A stretch of 64,000 bases of DNA from Rhodoferax fermentans (lineage in GTDB: Bacteria; Pseudomonadota; Gammaproteobacteria; Burkholderiales; Burkholderiaceae_C): positions 4,383,703 to 4,447,702 of the forward strand of contig NZ_MTJN01000002.1 in the NCBI RefSeq assembly GCF_002017865.1, written 5' to 3'. Under the pieces are notes generated by a model, which saw nothing but the letters and a program-made list of their open reading frames with translations, searched no databases and was not told the DNA's origin. Shown piece by piece: positions 1 to 9,330 of this stretch. The position numbers and the translations under genes are program-made. Position 1 is the stretch's first letter, and the number at the start of each line of letters is the position of its first letter.

Positions 1-138
1 ATAAACGCTCAGTTGAGTCTGATACTTGGTAGCTGTCGTTTGCAGGGCAACCAAAGGTTGACGCTCAATGGCCACAAGCTGTGACACGATGCTTTTAACG
101 TCCAGCCCACTACCAACTCCCGTTGAAGAAATAGCCAT
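1..138 (-). CDS. fliD: Flagellar hook-associated protein 2 (filament cap), N-terminal 46 residues only
   Basis: The minus strand opens with ATG at 138 and stays open to the window edge, so the gene is cut by the window and not by mutation. The 46 visible residues start MAISSTGVGSGLDVKSIVSQ and continue LVAIERQPL, the conserved D0 start of FliD. FliD forms the distal cap under which flagellin polymerises. A GGAG ribosome site sits 8 bp upstream. The gene follows flagellin 1 on the same strand, with three hairpins in between. Identification rests on the N-terminal signature only. Confidence 0.88.
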   Translation of the reverse strand, partial: MAISSTGVGSGLDVKSIVSQLVAIERQPLVALQTTATKYQTQLSVY

Positions 139-164
139 GATCTGCTCCAGTCCTTTCAAGTTCA

Positions 165-250
165 GCCGTTTTGAAAAAGCAAAACGGCGACCCCGACATT
201 GTGGCCGGAGTCGCCTGAACCAAATCTCATATCACCGGCAAAAACCGGTG
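165..250 (-). terminator. Cluster of three hairpins between flagellin 1 and fliD
   Basis: Read on the minus strand just after the flagellin stop there are three inverted repeats. The first is CACCGG/CCGGTG (233-250). The second is GGCGAC(T/C)CCG paired with its partner (186-215), followed by GTTTTGCTTTTTC. The third is GCCGTTTT/AAAACGGC (165-188), which shares bases with the second. The second, with its T-rich tail, looks like a Rho-independent terminator or attenuator for the highly expressed flagellin message. The second and third stems compete, so they cannot form at once. Confidence 0.6.
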
Positions 251-262
251 CCATCTCACTCC

Positions 263-1072
263 TTACCGCAATAACGCCAACACCGACGATGGCTGTTGAT
301 TGGCTTGCGCCACCATGGCCGTACCAGCCTGTTGCAGCACCTGGGCACGTGACAGCGAAGCAGTTTCCTGCGCGTAGTCTGCATCCATGATGCGCCCACG
401 AGCAGCAGCAGAGTTTTCAGACGACACTCGCAAATTGGCAATCACCGTGTCAAACCGATTTTGCGTAGCACCCCATGTAGAACGCGCGGTGTTCACACTC
501 TTAATATCCGCATCCAACAGAGAAATCTGCGCAAAAGCCGCGCTTGATGCAGTTCCTAAAGTGGTTGCAGTACCCGCAAATGATGTTCCTGCAACGGTGA
601 TCTGATCGTTGGCAGCAGTGCTGTTTGCGCCAACTTGGAAAGTAAAAGAACTGGCTGTATTTGTCACAGACAAACCGTTGAACGTTGTCGCGGCAGCAAC
701 CCGGGTATTTTCAGCCGCCAACAATTTGTATTCTTCATCCAACGACGAAATATCCGAAGAGGTGTTGGTGCCATTGGAGGCTTGCACCGCCAATTCACGC
801 ATGCGCTGCAGGTTGTTTGTGATCACACCCAACGCCCCTTCCGCCGTTTGCGCCAGCCCAATGGCATCGTTGGCGTTACGTATCGCAACATTCATACCCT
901 TGGTCTGTGCATTCATACGCTCCGCAATGGCCAAGCCTGCAGCGTCGTCTTTTGCACTGTTGACGCGCAAGCCTGACGACAAACGAGCCATGGCGACGGA
1001 CAGAGAATTCGTTGTGCTGGCCAAGCTGCGCTGAGCACTGATCGAATTGATGTTGGTGTTGATGGTGGACAT
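263..1072 (-). CDS. fliC: Flagellin 1 (short, 269 aa)
   Basis: Encodes the filament subunit. The start is [10 protein letters not shown] at 1072, preceded by a strong AAGGAG site; upstream in-frame codons give non-flagellin sequence. The N-terminal D0/D1 helix contains [20 protein letters not shown] and the C-terminal D1/D0 contains [20 protein letters not shown] and [11 protein letters not shown]. Only a short Ser/Thr/Ala-rich linker of about 60 residues joins them, so there is no large D2/D3 domain, as is common in betaproteobacterial flagellins. It lies divergent from flagellin 2, to which it is closely similar, and upstream of fliD on the same strand. The Ser/Thr-rich centre is a plausible glycosylation target for the neighbouring GT41 enzyme (inference). 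Confidence 0.95.
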   Translation of the reverse strand: MSTINTNINSISAQRSLASTTNSLSVAMARLSSGLRVNSAKDDAAGLAIAERMNAQTKGMNVAIRNANDAIGLAQTAEGALGVITNNLQRMRELAVQASNGTNTSSDISSLDEEYKLLAAENTRVAAATTFNGLSVTNTASSFTFQVGANSTAANDQITVAGTSFAGTATTLGTASSAAFAQISLLDADIKSVNTARSTWGATQNRFDTVIANLRVSSENSAAARGRIMDADYAQETASLSRAQVLQQAGTAMVAQANQQPSSVLALLR

Positions 1073-1385
1073 AAAAGGCTCCTTAAAAAGTAAACAAATC
1101 CAGTTCCTTGGCCGATCTAAGTGCCAACTTGACAAATGGCACTCATGACCGGGGCTACCAAGATAGCTATCCGGACGACGAGCCCTTTTTGGAACCCGTT
1201 GAAGTAGTTTTCGGCGCTCCAATGCCATAACTTGAGAAGAATTCGGAAATAAATCGCAACCAGCCGGTCAAAAGGGGAGATAAGACCGCTTTAGTCGCCG
1301 CTTATCAGACTTAAGACCACCGCAGCTGTTTCGCACAATTTGGCTACCGGTTGTCCGCCTATCACCTTGCTTCACGGAGTACTTC
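1073..1385. promoter_or_regulatory. Divergent promoter region between the two flagellin genes
   Basis: This 313-bp gap must hold the promoters of both flagellin genes. Each has a good ribosome site (AAGGAG for flagellin 1, CGGAG for flagellin 2). I could not find a convincing sigma-28 site in either direction. The closest are a GCCGATCT at 1121-1128 and a TCAAGTTG on the minus strand near 1128-1135, neither with ideal spacing or partner. An inverted repeat AGTGCC/GGCACT (about 1130-1153) lies in the flagellin 1 leader. No gene is visible here. Confidence 0.4.
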
Positions 1386-2189
1386 ATGTCCACCATCAAC
1401 ACCAACATCAATTCGCTCAATGCTCAGCGCAATCTGGCCGGCACAACGAACTCTTTGGCTATTTCCATGGCCCGCTTGTCATCAGGCTTGCGCGTCAACA
1501 GTGCAAAAGACGACGCTGCAGGCTTGGCCATCGCAGAGCGCATGAACACCCAGACGCGGGGCATGAATGTGGCCATACGTAACGCAAATGATGGCATTTC
1601 TTTGGCACAAACTGCAGAAGGCGCCCTCGGGGCCATCTCGAACAATCTACAGAGAATGCGGGAACTAGCAGTGCAAGCCGCCAACGGAACCAATACCTCG
1701 ACAGATATTCAATCATTGGATGAAGAATTCAAGTTGTTGGTTGCTGAAAACACCCGGGTTGCTTCGGCTACAAAGTTCAATGGATTGAACGTCATTGCGG
1801 CTGCAACTTTTTCATTCCAAGTCGGTGCCAATAGCACTGCCAACGATACGATCGCTGTCGCCGGATCGTCATATTCGGGTACAGCGACTGCTTTGGGCAC
1901 AGCAACGAGCACAGCCTTTGCACAGATCTCTCTTTTGGATGCAGATATCAATGCAGTGACAAGTGCACGTGCAACGTGGGGTGCCACTCAAAACCGTTTT
2001 GATACGGTAATAGCCAACTTACGCGTGTCGTCTGAAAACTCTGCGGCCGCACGTGGGCGCATCATGGACGCAGATTACGCCCAAGAAACCGCCAATTTGT
2101 CACGGGCTCAAGTCTTGCAACAAGCAGGCACGGCCATGGTTGCACAAGCCAATTCGTTGCCGCAGTCTGTCCTGCAGTTGCTGAAATAG
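1386..2189 (+). CDS. fliC: Flagellin 2 (short, 267 aa)
   Basis: This second filament subunit is a paralogue of flagellin 1. The start [20 protein letters not shown] follows CGGAG. D0/D1 helices are conserved at both ends and the C-terminus is [17 protein letters not shown]. The centre (about residues 130-190) is rich in Ser, Thr, Ala and Gly. It is divergent from flagellin 1 and lies 15 bp upstream of the giant glycosyltransferase gene on the same strand, so the two are probably co-transcribed. That spacing is the main contextual argument that the glycosyltransferase acts on flagellin. Two flagellins may assemble into one filament or be used under different conditions; the sequence does not say which. 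Confidence 0.95.
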   Translation: MSTINTNINSLNAQRNLAGTTNSLAISMARLSSGLRVNSAKDDAAGLAIAERMNTQTRGMNVAIRNANDGISLAQTAEGALGAISNNLQRMRELAVQAANGTNTSTDIQSLDEEFKLLVAENTRVASATKFNGLNVIAAATFSFQVGANSTANDTIAVAGSSYSGTATALGTATSTAFAQISLLDADINAVTSARATWGATQNRFDTVIANLRVSSENSAAARGRIMDADYAQETANLSRAQVLQQAGTAMVAQANSLPQSVLQLLK

Positions 2190-2203
2190 CTAATATTGGT
2201 TTC

Positions 2204-5200
2204 ATGAACAAAGCCCGCCGTCAGTCGACTCGCCAGAAAACACCCAGCCAGCAAGGACATCAAACTCTGAGCAAGTTGTTTGCAGAGAAGCAAACGGATG
2301 AAGCTGAAAAGCTGGCACTGGATTTGACGCAACGCGCTCCAAATGACGGATTCGCTTGGAAAGTGCTCGGGGCCATATATCAAAACCAGGGCCGCTACCA
2401 AGAATCGGTCGACGCAAGCCGCCAAGCGATTGCATTTTTACCCGAAGACCCGGCTACGCTCAACAACCTAGGGACTTCCCTGATAGGGTTGGGGGAAATT
2501 GACGAAGCGCAGGCATATATTGAACAAGCTTTGTCTCTGGCACCTGATTACGCCAAAGCCGCGACAAATTTGGGGATCGTCTTGCGGCTGCAGGGCCGCC
2601 TTTTGGCGTCTGAAAATCAATGCAGGCGAGCCGTCACGTTGGCCCCCAGCTACGCTCAGGCTCACATGGCCTTAGGCAATGCCTTGGAACTGCAAAACAA
2701 GCTTAGCCAAGCGCTGGACAGCTATCGCAATGCTCTGCGGCTCAGTCCTGAAGAGGTCACACTGTACAGTGATGTACTGAATTTGCTAAGCCTAAATGAC
2801 AGAGTAACAGCGGCTGAGCTAATGCAAGCGCATATGGCTTTTGGAGAGCGCTTTGAGCCACAGCTGCAAATCCAACAAAAGCCACTCAACAACAATCTGG
2901 ATCCGCACCGCCCACTGCGTGTTGGTTTCGTCACCAGTGACCTCTATAACCATGCTTTGGCAAATTACCTTGAGCCTCTGTTCAAAGGATTGGCAGCCAA
3001 GCAATCACTGCAATTGCATGTTTACTATTCTGGCACCTTAGAAGATGCCATCACGCTGCGAATTCGGGGGCTCTTTGCTTATTGGCACGATGCATCACAA
3101 TTAAACGATGCTCAGTTAGCAGACCAAGTTCGCTTTGACCAAATAGATATTCTGGTTGACCTGAATGGTCACACACTCCCAAATCGCTTGCTCACCTTCG
3201 CCCGCAAGCCAGCGCCCGTTCAAATGAGTTGGATTGGCTATTTAGGCACCACCGGATTGAGGTCAATGGACTATTACGTTGCCGATCCATGGTGGATACC
3301 GCCTGGGGAAAGGGCTCAGCAGTTTGCTGAGAAACTGGCTTATTTGCCACGCGCTATGGTTTTTGAGCCCGATCCATTGGCACCGCCGGTCAATGTTTTG
3401 CCGGCACTGACCAATGAATTTGTCACTTTTGGTAGCTTTAACCGGCTCAACAAACTCAACCACACCGTGATTGTCACCTGGGCCGAAATACTCAGGCGGC
3501 TGCCAACTGCCAAGTTGCTGTTTGGCGGCATTGCCATTGAATTCCAAGAAGATTTGCTCAGCAAATTTGAGCTTGAAGGAGTCACTCGAGAGCGCCTGAA
3601 ATTCTTGCCGCGCGCCGTGACGCATGAGTATTTGGCACTTCACCATCAAGTTGATTTGTGCTTGGACACATTCCCGTTTGGCAGCGGGGCAACCTCGGCT
3701 CACGCTGCCTGGATGGGGGTGCCAACCCTCTGCTGGATGGGAGACAAACCGGCTAGCCGATTTGGGGCAACACAAATGCACCATCTTGGTCTGGACGACT
3801 TTATTGCCAACAACTCGCAGGAGTTCATTGCCTTGGCTTGTGAATGGGCAAACCGGCCAACCGCGCTGGCAGCAGTCAGGGCCGGGCTGCGAGAAAGGTT
3901 TGTCAAGTCGCCGCTATGTGATTTTGAGAGTTTTGCAGCTCACTTTGAAGCCTTGTTCCGCACTGTCTGGCAGCGCTGGTGCACGGGCAAAGCTGCAGAG
4001 TCGGTAACCATTGGATGCCACGTGACAGATATGTCTCGCGACAACCCGGCATTGGCCCAGGAACCCTCTGCGCTGGAGCAGGAGAATCTCAATAACCTAT
4101 ACCAACAACAGCGCTACAAAGAGGCTGAAACGCTGGCCAGAGAGCTGATTGCCAGATTTCCAGATCACGGCCTTGCGCGCAAGATTCTGGGTGCAGTTCT
4201 GCATCATTTGGGTCGGTTCAAAGAGTCGCTGGTGGCTCATAAAACGACCGTGCAATACCGGCCCAACGATTACGAAACACATTTCAATTTGGCATGTGAG
4301 TTGCAGCAGCAAGGATTTTTTGACGAAGCGGTCAAGAGCTATGTTTTGGCACTTGGACTGCAACCCAATAATCCAACCGCTTACAACAATTTGGGCAATA
4401 TTTTCAAAACCATGGGGCTGAATGCCCAGGCAGAAAGCTACTGCAGACAAGCGCTTGCCTTGCAACCTCTCATGGAAAAGGCGCACAACAACTTGGGCAA
4501 CGCACTGCATGCGCAAGGGAAATATGTTGAGGCCGTTGCAAGCTACAGACAGGCACTGGCATTAAAACCCGATTGGGCTGAGGCGCACAACAACCTGGCC
4601 ATTGTGCTCAAAGACATGGGCGACAGTGATGCTGCACAAGCAGCTTACCGTGCTGCACTGAAGCTCAAGCCGGATTGGGCGGCCGCGCATAGCAACCTGC
4701 TGTTTTGCTTGAGTCTTGACGTGAACACCACACCACAAGAACTGCATGACCATCACATGGCATTTGGTACGCGGTTTGAATCAAAACAAACCAGTCTGAG
4801 GTCGCAACCAACCGACAGCAAAGACCCAAATCGCCAACTCAAAGTTGGCTTTGTTTCTGGGGATTTTTATGACCATGCCTTGGCCAATTTTTTTGAGCCT
4901 TTGTTCAGAGAGCTCAGTAAATCGCCGGGCTTGGAGCTGCATGCTTATTACGTTCACATTTACGACGACACCGTGACACGGCGTTTGAACGATAGTTTTA
5001 AGGCATGGAATCAGGTTTGCGCCCTCTCCGAAACGGCTCTGGCTGAAAAAATTGCGGCCGATGGCATCGATATCCTGTTTGACCTATCAGGCCACTCGGC
5101 GCACAACCGATTGCTCACCTTTGCCATGAAACCGGCGCCGATTCAGGTGAGCTACCTGGGCTATTTGGGAACCACGGGCCTGAAGGCCATGGACTATTTC

Positions 5201-8200
5201 CTGTGTGACAAAGCCTGGCTACCGCCAGAGCTGGCTTGGCAACTGGCAGAGAAGCCCGCCTATTTGCCGTCGGCGGTGGTGTTTCAGCCAAGCGAGTTGG
5301 CTCCCGCTGTGAATGAGTTGCCTGCGCTGGCCAACGGCTATGTGACCTTTGGCAGCTTCAACCGACCCAACAAAATCAATGCCTCGATGGTGATGTTATG
5401 GAGCATGTTGCTGCGCGATATGCCAACAGCACGCCTGGTGTTTGGCGGCATGCCGCAAGACAGCCAGAATGCATTGCGCGAGAGCTTTGCAAGCGAAGGT
5501 ATTGCCGTGGACCGGTTGACCTTTTTTGAGCGCTCCAATTTGCCAAGTTATCTGGCCTTGCATCATCACGTTGATTTTTGTTTAGACACTTACCCCCATG
5601 GTGGTGGCGCCACGACCGCTCATGCCGCTTGGATGGGCGTGCCCTCTCTGTGTCTGGCTGGCGAAACACCTGCGAGCCGCTTGGGTGCCATGGAAATGCA
5701 TCACCTGGGTTTGGATGGTTTTGTGGCCGCCAGCATTGAAGACTACTTGGAAAAAGCGCAATACTGGGCGACACACTTGGACGAACTGGCCCGCATTCGC
5801 ACCAAAATGCGAGATACTTTTTGCCGATCAGCCCTTTCCCAGTATGGCTTGCACGCTCACGATTTTGAGACTACGCTACGTACCATGTGGCAGCGCTGGT
5901 GTAACGGTCTACCTGCAGATGCCATAGACGTGGCCCCTTCAGAGTCCACAACGCAGGCGCTCTCGGAGCAGCATATGGAAGAAGCACCGTCGCCGGCAGA
6001 AATCAATGCACTGGTGGATTTGTTTGAAGCCAAAGATCACACCGCCAGTCTGGCGCTTGCAGGCAGCCTGACGCGGAAATACCCCCGCGCAAGCTTTCCT
6101 TGGAAAATTCTTGGTTTTACCTATCAGGCGCAAGAAAAATATGTCGAGTCTATTGAACCCTTGCAACGATCTCTGGAGCTTAACCCTGACGACGCGATAG
6201 CCCACAACAACTTAGGGATGGCGCTGGTAGCCCAGAATCTCGCTGAAGAAGCACTGCAACACTTTCAGCAAGCCGTGGGCCTCGACCCTGGGTATGGCAA
6301 AGCACATGTCAATTTGGCCATGGTGCTGCAGTTTCAGGGCCATTTGGATTTGGCGGAAAGCAGCTGCAAAACTGCCATTGCGTTGGATGAACACGATGCC
6401 TCGGCATACATCCAGCTTGGCAAGGTGCTTGAAGAAAAAGGCTCCCTCTCCCAGGCCCAAGCCTGCTACTACCTTGCCGACATGGCGCACGAACCCCGGC
6501 GCCATGTGGCTCACAGCAACGTGTTGTACCTGCTCAGCCATGACGTGCTGATCGAACCCCAGCATTTGTTTGAAGAACATGTTGCTTTCGGCACGCGGTT
6601 TGAGACACCTTTGCTGGCACAACAACCAACCCATACCAACACCAAAGACCCAGCACGGGATCTGGCCATTGGCTTTGTTTCAGGTGACTTCAACCACCAC
6701 GCCCTGGCCAATTTTCTGGAGCCGCTTTTTGAACAGTTTTCACAAAAAAGTGGCCTAATTCTTCACGCTTTTTATACACAAAACAAGGAAGACGACTTCA
6801 CACAACGCATGCGCGGACAGTTTGCCAAGTGGCACAACGTGGCAAACCTTGACGATGAACAACTGGCTGAGCACATCCGTGCTGAAAAGATTGACATCCT
6901 GATAGACCTGAGCGGCCACACTGCCAAAAACAGACTGCTGACGTTTGCCCGCAAACCGGCACCTATTCAAGCCAGTTGGCTAGGCTACCTAGGCTCAACA
7001 GGTCTGAAATCGATGGATTACTACATCAGCGATGCCTATTGGCTCCCACCCGGTGAGCTTGACTGGCAATTTGTTGAAAAAGTGGCTTACCTGCCATCGG
7101 CGGTCACATTCCAGCCCTACGCTTTGTGCCCCCCCGTAAGCGCCCTGCCCGCACTTAGCCACGGAGCCATTACCTTTGGCAGCTTTAACCGCGCCAGCAA
7201 AATCAATACTTCCGTGACTGCACTTTGGGGCATGCTGTTGCGCAGCATCCCATCGTCACGTTTGCTTCTTGGCGCTATAGAAAAGGAAGCTCAAGATGAG
7301 CTACTACAAAGCTTTTCAGTTGAACATGTCGATGCAAACAGAATTCGGTTTTGCCCACGTGTAGCCACACTTGACTACCTGGCACTGCATCAGCAAGTTG
7401 ACATTTGCCTTGACACTTTCCCCCATGCCGGAGGTGCCACAACGGCCAACGCGGCCTGGATGGGCGTGCCAACTTTGGGCCTGGCAGGACAAACACCGGC
7501 CAGTCGCTTCAGTGCCACACTGATGCATCAGTTGGGACTGGACGACTTTGTGGCAGGAAGCATTGAAGAGTTTGTGCACATAGGGCGATATTGGTCTCAG
7601 CACATTGACGCGTTGGCCCAACTTCGCGCCGATATGCGCCAGCGTTTTGCGGTCTCGATGCTGGGTCAACCGGAAAAATTTGGTGAAGCGTTTGAGGCCA
7701 TGCTTCGCACCATGTGGGAGAACTGGTGTGATAGTGCTGAAGTGCAAAGCATCGCAGTGGAGAACTTCAATCCAACCATCAGCAACCACATGGCGCGGAT
7801 GGAACGATCCTTGCCAGAGATGCCATCTGTCGTGGTAATCAGCGCCAGCAAACTACATGAGGCTGCATTCTGGGAGCAATCGGCGTTGGGGCAGTCACTG
7901 CGCCGACTTTGCCAGCAAGGCGAGAGGATCAGTGTAGACATCGCTTTTGACAATGCCCGCGGACTGCCTGAGATATTCAACGCGGCCATAGGGCGCTCCA
8001 AAGAGGATGACATTCTTGTTTTTGTGCATGACGATGTCTGGCTTGACGAATACAACTTCTCGCAAACAGTGGCGGAGGGGCTACAACAGTTTGATGTGAT
8101 TGGGGTCGCCGGCAACAAACGTCGTTTGCCAAATCAACCCGCTTGGTGTTTTGTAGATCAGCAGTTCACTTGGGAGAACAAGAGCAATCTCAGTGGTCAA

Positions 8201-9205
8201 GTGAGCCACGGTGCAAGTGCTTTCGGTCAGTTGTCAGATTTTGGCGAGATGCCTGTCGCTTGTGAACTGTTGGATGGTGTGTTTCTTGCCGCTCGCAAAA
8301 ACACTTTGACCGTCAATAAGGTGCAATTTGATCCACAGTTTGACTTTCACTTCTACGACCTAGATTTTTGTTGCAACGCCAGAGAATCGGGGTTAACACT
8401 TGGAACCTGGCCGATTCATCTCACTCATCAAAGTGGCGGAGCTTTTGGTTCGCTAGATTGGCAACGCAGTTTTTTACGTTATCAAAACAAATTAAATGCA
8501 GCGCCGTTACCCATGAAACAAACCCCTCTGCACGACAAATATAATTTGGATTTGTTCAAAATAATCCCTATGGGATTGAAAAAAATTGTGGAAGTGGGTT
8601 GCAGCAGCGGTGCTCTTGCCAATGCCTATTTAAAAAGCAATCCGAACTGCGAATACATTGGGATAGAAATTGACTCGGAGTATGCCGCCGTAGCACGTCA
8701 ATTCTGCAGCAAAGTTCTAGTTGTAAATATTGAAAATATCAACGAAAAAGATTTTCAGGATTTATGCACAGCGGATGCATGGATATTTGGTGATGCTCTT
8801 GAGCATCTTTACGATCCATGGAGTGTTCTTAAGCGAATCAAAAAGCACTCCCCCCCTGGAACTCTTATTTTATCTTGCATACCTAATGCACAACATTGGA
8901 GCTTGATTGCCAATCTTGCCCTAGGCACCTTCAGATATCAAGATAGCGGGTTATTAGATCGAACACATATAAGATGGTTTACCCGTCTAACCATGATTGA
9001 ACTTTTTGAGTCCACAGGATTTAGTATTCTTGAGGGCTTTCCGAGAATTTTTGATGAGCCGGGCAGGGATCAAATATTACCTTATCTAGGATCACTCGTT
9101 AGTTCACTGGGTGGGGATGCTGACAATGCAATGCTAAATTACACGCCTCTGCAGTACATAATAAAAGCAATTTCAAGCAACAGAAATATAATAGATAGCC
9201 GATAA
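2204..9205 (+). CDS. Giant multidomain protein: 3 x (TPR + GT41 OGT/SPINDLY-like) + GT-A-like + SAM methyltransferase; probable flagellin glycosylation
   Basis: 2333 aa in one uninterrupted frame. Module 1: TPRs about 10-210, GT41 domain about 235-592. Module 2: TPRs about 622-845, GT41 876-1232. Module 3: TPRs about 1259-1450, GT41 1484-1842. Then a StrF-type GT-A-like domain (about 1870-2100) with HDD at 1942-1944 and FDFHFYDLDFC, and a class I methyltransferase (about 2110-2333) with motif I VEVGCSSGALA and an ALEHLYDPW motif. Each GT41 copy keeps the OGT catalytic-type His (H250, H891, H1499 in (N/D/H)HALAN) and the UDP-contacting-type Lys (K417, K1057, K1666 in FNR..K(L/I)N), plus (G/S)W(I/L)GYLGTTG- and DT(F/Y)PxGxGAT-type motifs. 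GT41 enzymes move GlcNAc or fucose to Ser/Thr; sugar and target here are inferred from the adjacent flagellins. The methyltransferase could modify the attached sugar. Usual bacterial proteins of this type have one catalytic domain. The ribosome site is weak. The last 700 bp are visibly AT-richer than the rest. Confidence 0.85.
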   Translation: MNKARRQSTRQKTPSQQGHQTLSKLFAEKQTDEAEKLALDLTQRAPNDGFAWKVLGAIYQNQGRYQESVDASRQAIAFLPEDPATLNNLGTSLIGLGEIDEAQAYIEQALSLAPDYAKAATNLGIVLRLQGRLLASENQCRRAVTLAPSYAQAHMALGNALELQNKLSQALDSYRNALRLSPEEVTLYSDVLNLLSLNDRVTAAELMQAHMAFGERFEPQLQIQQKPLNNNLDPHRPLRVGFVTSDLYNHALANYLEPLFKGLAAKQSLQLHVYYSGTLEDAITLRIRGLFAYWHDASQLNDAQLADQVRFDQIDILVDLNGHTLPNRLLTFARKPAPVQMSWIGYLGTTGLRSMDYYVADPWWIPPGERAQQFAEKLAYLPRAMVFEPDPLAPPVNVLPALTNEFVTFGSFNRLNKLNHTVIVTWAEILRRLPTAKLLFGGIAIEFQEDLLSKFELEGVTRERLKFLPRAVTHEYLALHHQVDLCLDTFPFGSGATSAHAAWMGVPTLCWMGDKPASRFGATQMHHLGLDDFIANNSQEFIALACEWANRPTALAAVRAGLRERFVKSPLCDFESFAAHFEALFRTVWQRWCTGKAAESVTIGCHVTDMSRDNPALAQEPSALEQENLNNLYQQQRYKEAETLARELIARFPDHGLARKILGAVLHHLGRFKESLVAHKTTVQYRPNDYETHFNLACELQQQGFFDEAVKSYVLALGLQPNNPTAYNNLGNIFKTMGLNAQAESYCRQALALQPLMEKAHNNLGNALHAQGKYVEAVASYRQALALKPDWAEAHNNLAIVLKDMGDSDAAQAAYRAALKLKPDWAAAHSNLLFCLSLDVNTTPQELHDHHMAFGTRFESKQTSLRSQPTDSKDPNRQLKVGFVSGDFYDHALANFFEPLFRELSKSPGLELHAYYVHIYDDTVTRRLNDSFKAWNQVCALSETALAEKIAADGIDILFDLSGHSAHNRLLTFAMKPAPIQVSYLGYLGTTGLKAMDYFLCDKAWLPPELAWQLAEKPAYLPSAVVFQPSELAPAVNELPALANGYVTFGSFNRPNKINASMVMLWSMLLRDMPTARLVFGGMPQDSQNALRESFASEGIAVDRLTFFERSNLPSYLALHHHVDFCLDTYPHGGGATTAHAAWMGVPSLCLAGETPASRLGAMEMHHLGLDGFVAASIEDYLEKAQYWATHLDELARIRTKMRDTFCRSALSQYGLHAHDFETTLRTMWQRWCNGLPADAIDVAPSESTTQALSEQHMEEAPSPAEINALVDLFEAKDHTASLALAGSLTRKYPRASFPWKILGFTYQAQEKYVESIEPLQRSLELNPDDAIAHNNLGMALVAQNLAEEALQHFQQAVGLDPGYGKAHVNLAMVLQFQGHLDLAESSCKTAIALDEHDASAYIQLGKVLEEKGSLSQAQACYYLADMAHEPRRHVAHSNVLYLLSHDVLIEPQHLFEEHVAFGTRFETPLLAQQPTHTNTKDPARDLAIGFVSGDFNHHALANFLEPLFEQFSQKSGLILHAFYTQNKEDDFTQRMRGQFAKWHNVANLDDEQLAEHIRAEKIDILIDLSGHTAKNRLLTFARKPAPIQASWLGYLGSTGLKSMDYYISDAYWLPPGELDWQFVEKVAYLPSAVTFQPYALCPPVSALPALSHGAITFGSFNRASKINTSVTALWGMLLRSIPSSRLLLGAIEKEAQDELLQSFSVEHVDANRIRFCPRVATLDYLALHQQVDICLDTFPHAGGATTANAAWMGVPTLGLAGQTPASRFSATLMHQLGLDDFVAGSIEEFVHIGRYWSQHIDALAQLRADMRQRFAVSMLGQPEKFGEAFEAMLRTMWENWCDSAEVQSIAVENFNPTISNHMARMERSLPEMPSVVVISASKLHEAAFWEQSALGQSLRRLCQQGERISVDIAFDNARGLPEIFNAAIGRSKEDDILVFVHDDVWLDEYNFSQTVAEGLQQFDVIGVAGNKRRLPNQPAWCFVDQQFTWENKSNLSGQVSHGASAFGQLSDFGEMPVACELLDGVFLAARKNTLTVNKVQFDPQFDFHFYDLDFCCNARESGLTLGTWPIHLTHQSGGAFGSLDWQRSFLRYQNKLNAAPLPMKQTPLHDKYNLDLFKIIPMGLKKIVEVGCSSGALANAYLKSNPNCEYIGIEIDSEYAAVARQFCSKVLVVNIENINEKDFQDLCTADAWIFGDALEHLYDPWSVLKRIKKHSPPGTLILSCIPNAQHWSLIANLALGTFRYQDSGLLDRTHIRWFTRLTMIELFESTGFSILEGFPRIFDEPGRDQILPYLGSLVSSLGGDADNAMLNYTPLQYIIKAISSNRNIIDSR

Positions 9206-9330
9206 GAAAATATAACTATTTGTCGCATCCCGGACGATTGCATAGACTCTAGGCGCTACCCACTTTTCGTTGCCCGAGCGGCGATGGCAGAGTTGGTAGC
9301 CCAACTCAAAGCATCCGGGAAAGACGCGAC

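Noticed and set aside
609..1034. 141-aa open frame antisense to flagellin 1
   Set aside because: It mirrors the flagellin coding frame on the other strand; no family features, and flagellin 1 is unmistakable.
1073..1385. Sigma-28 or sigma-54 promoter for the flagellin genes
   Set aside because: Candidate boxes fail either on spacing or on the -10/-35 match.
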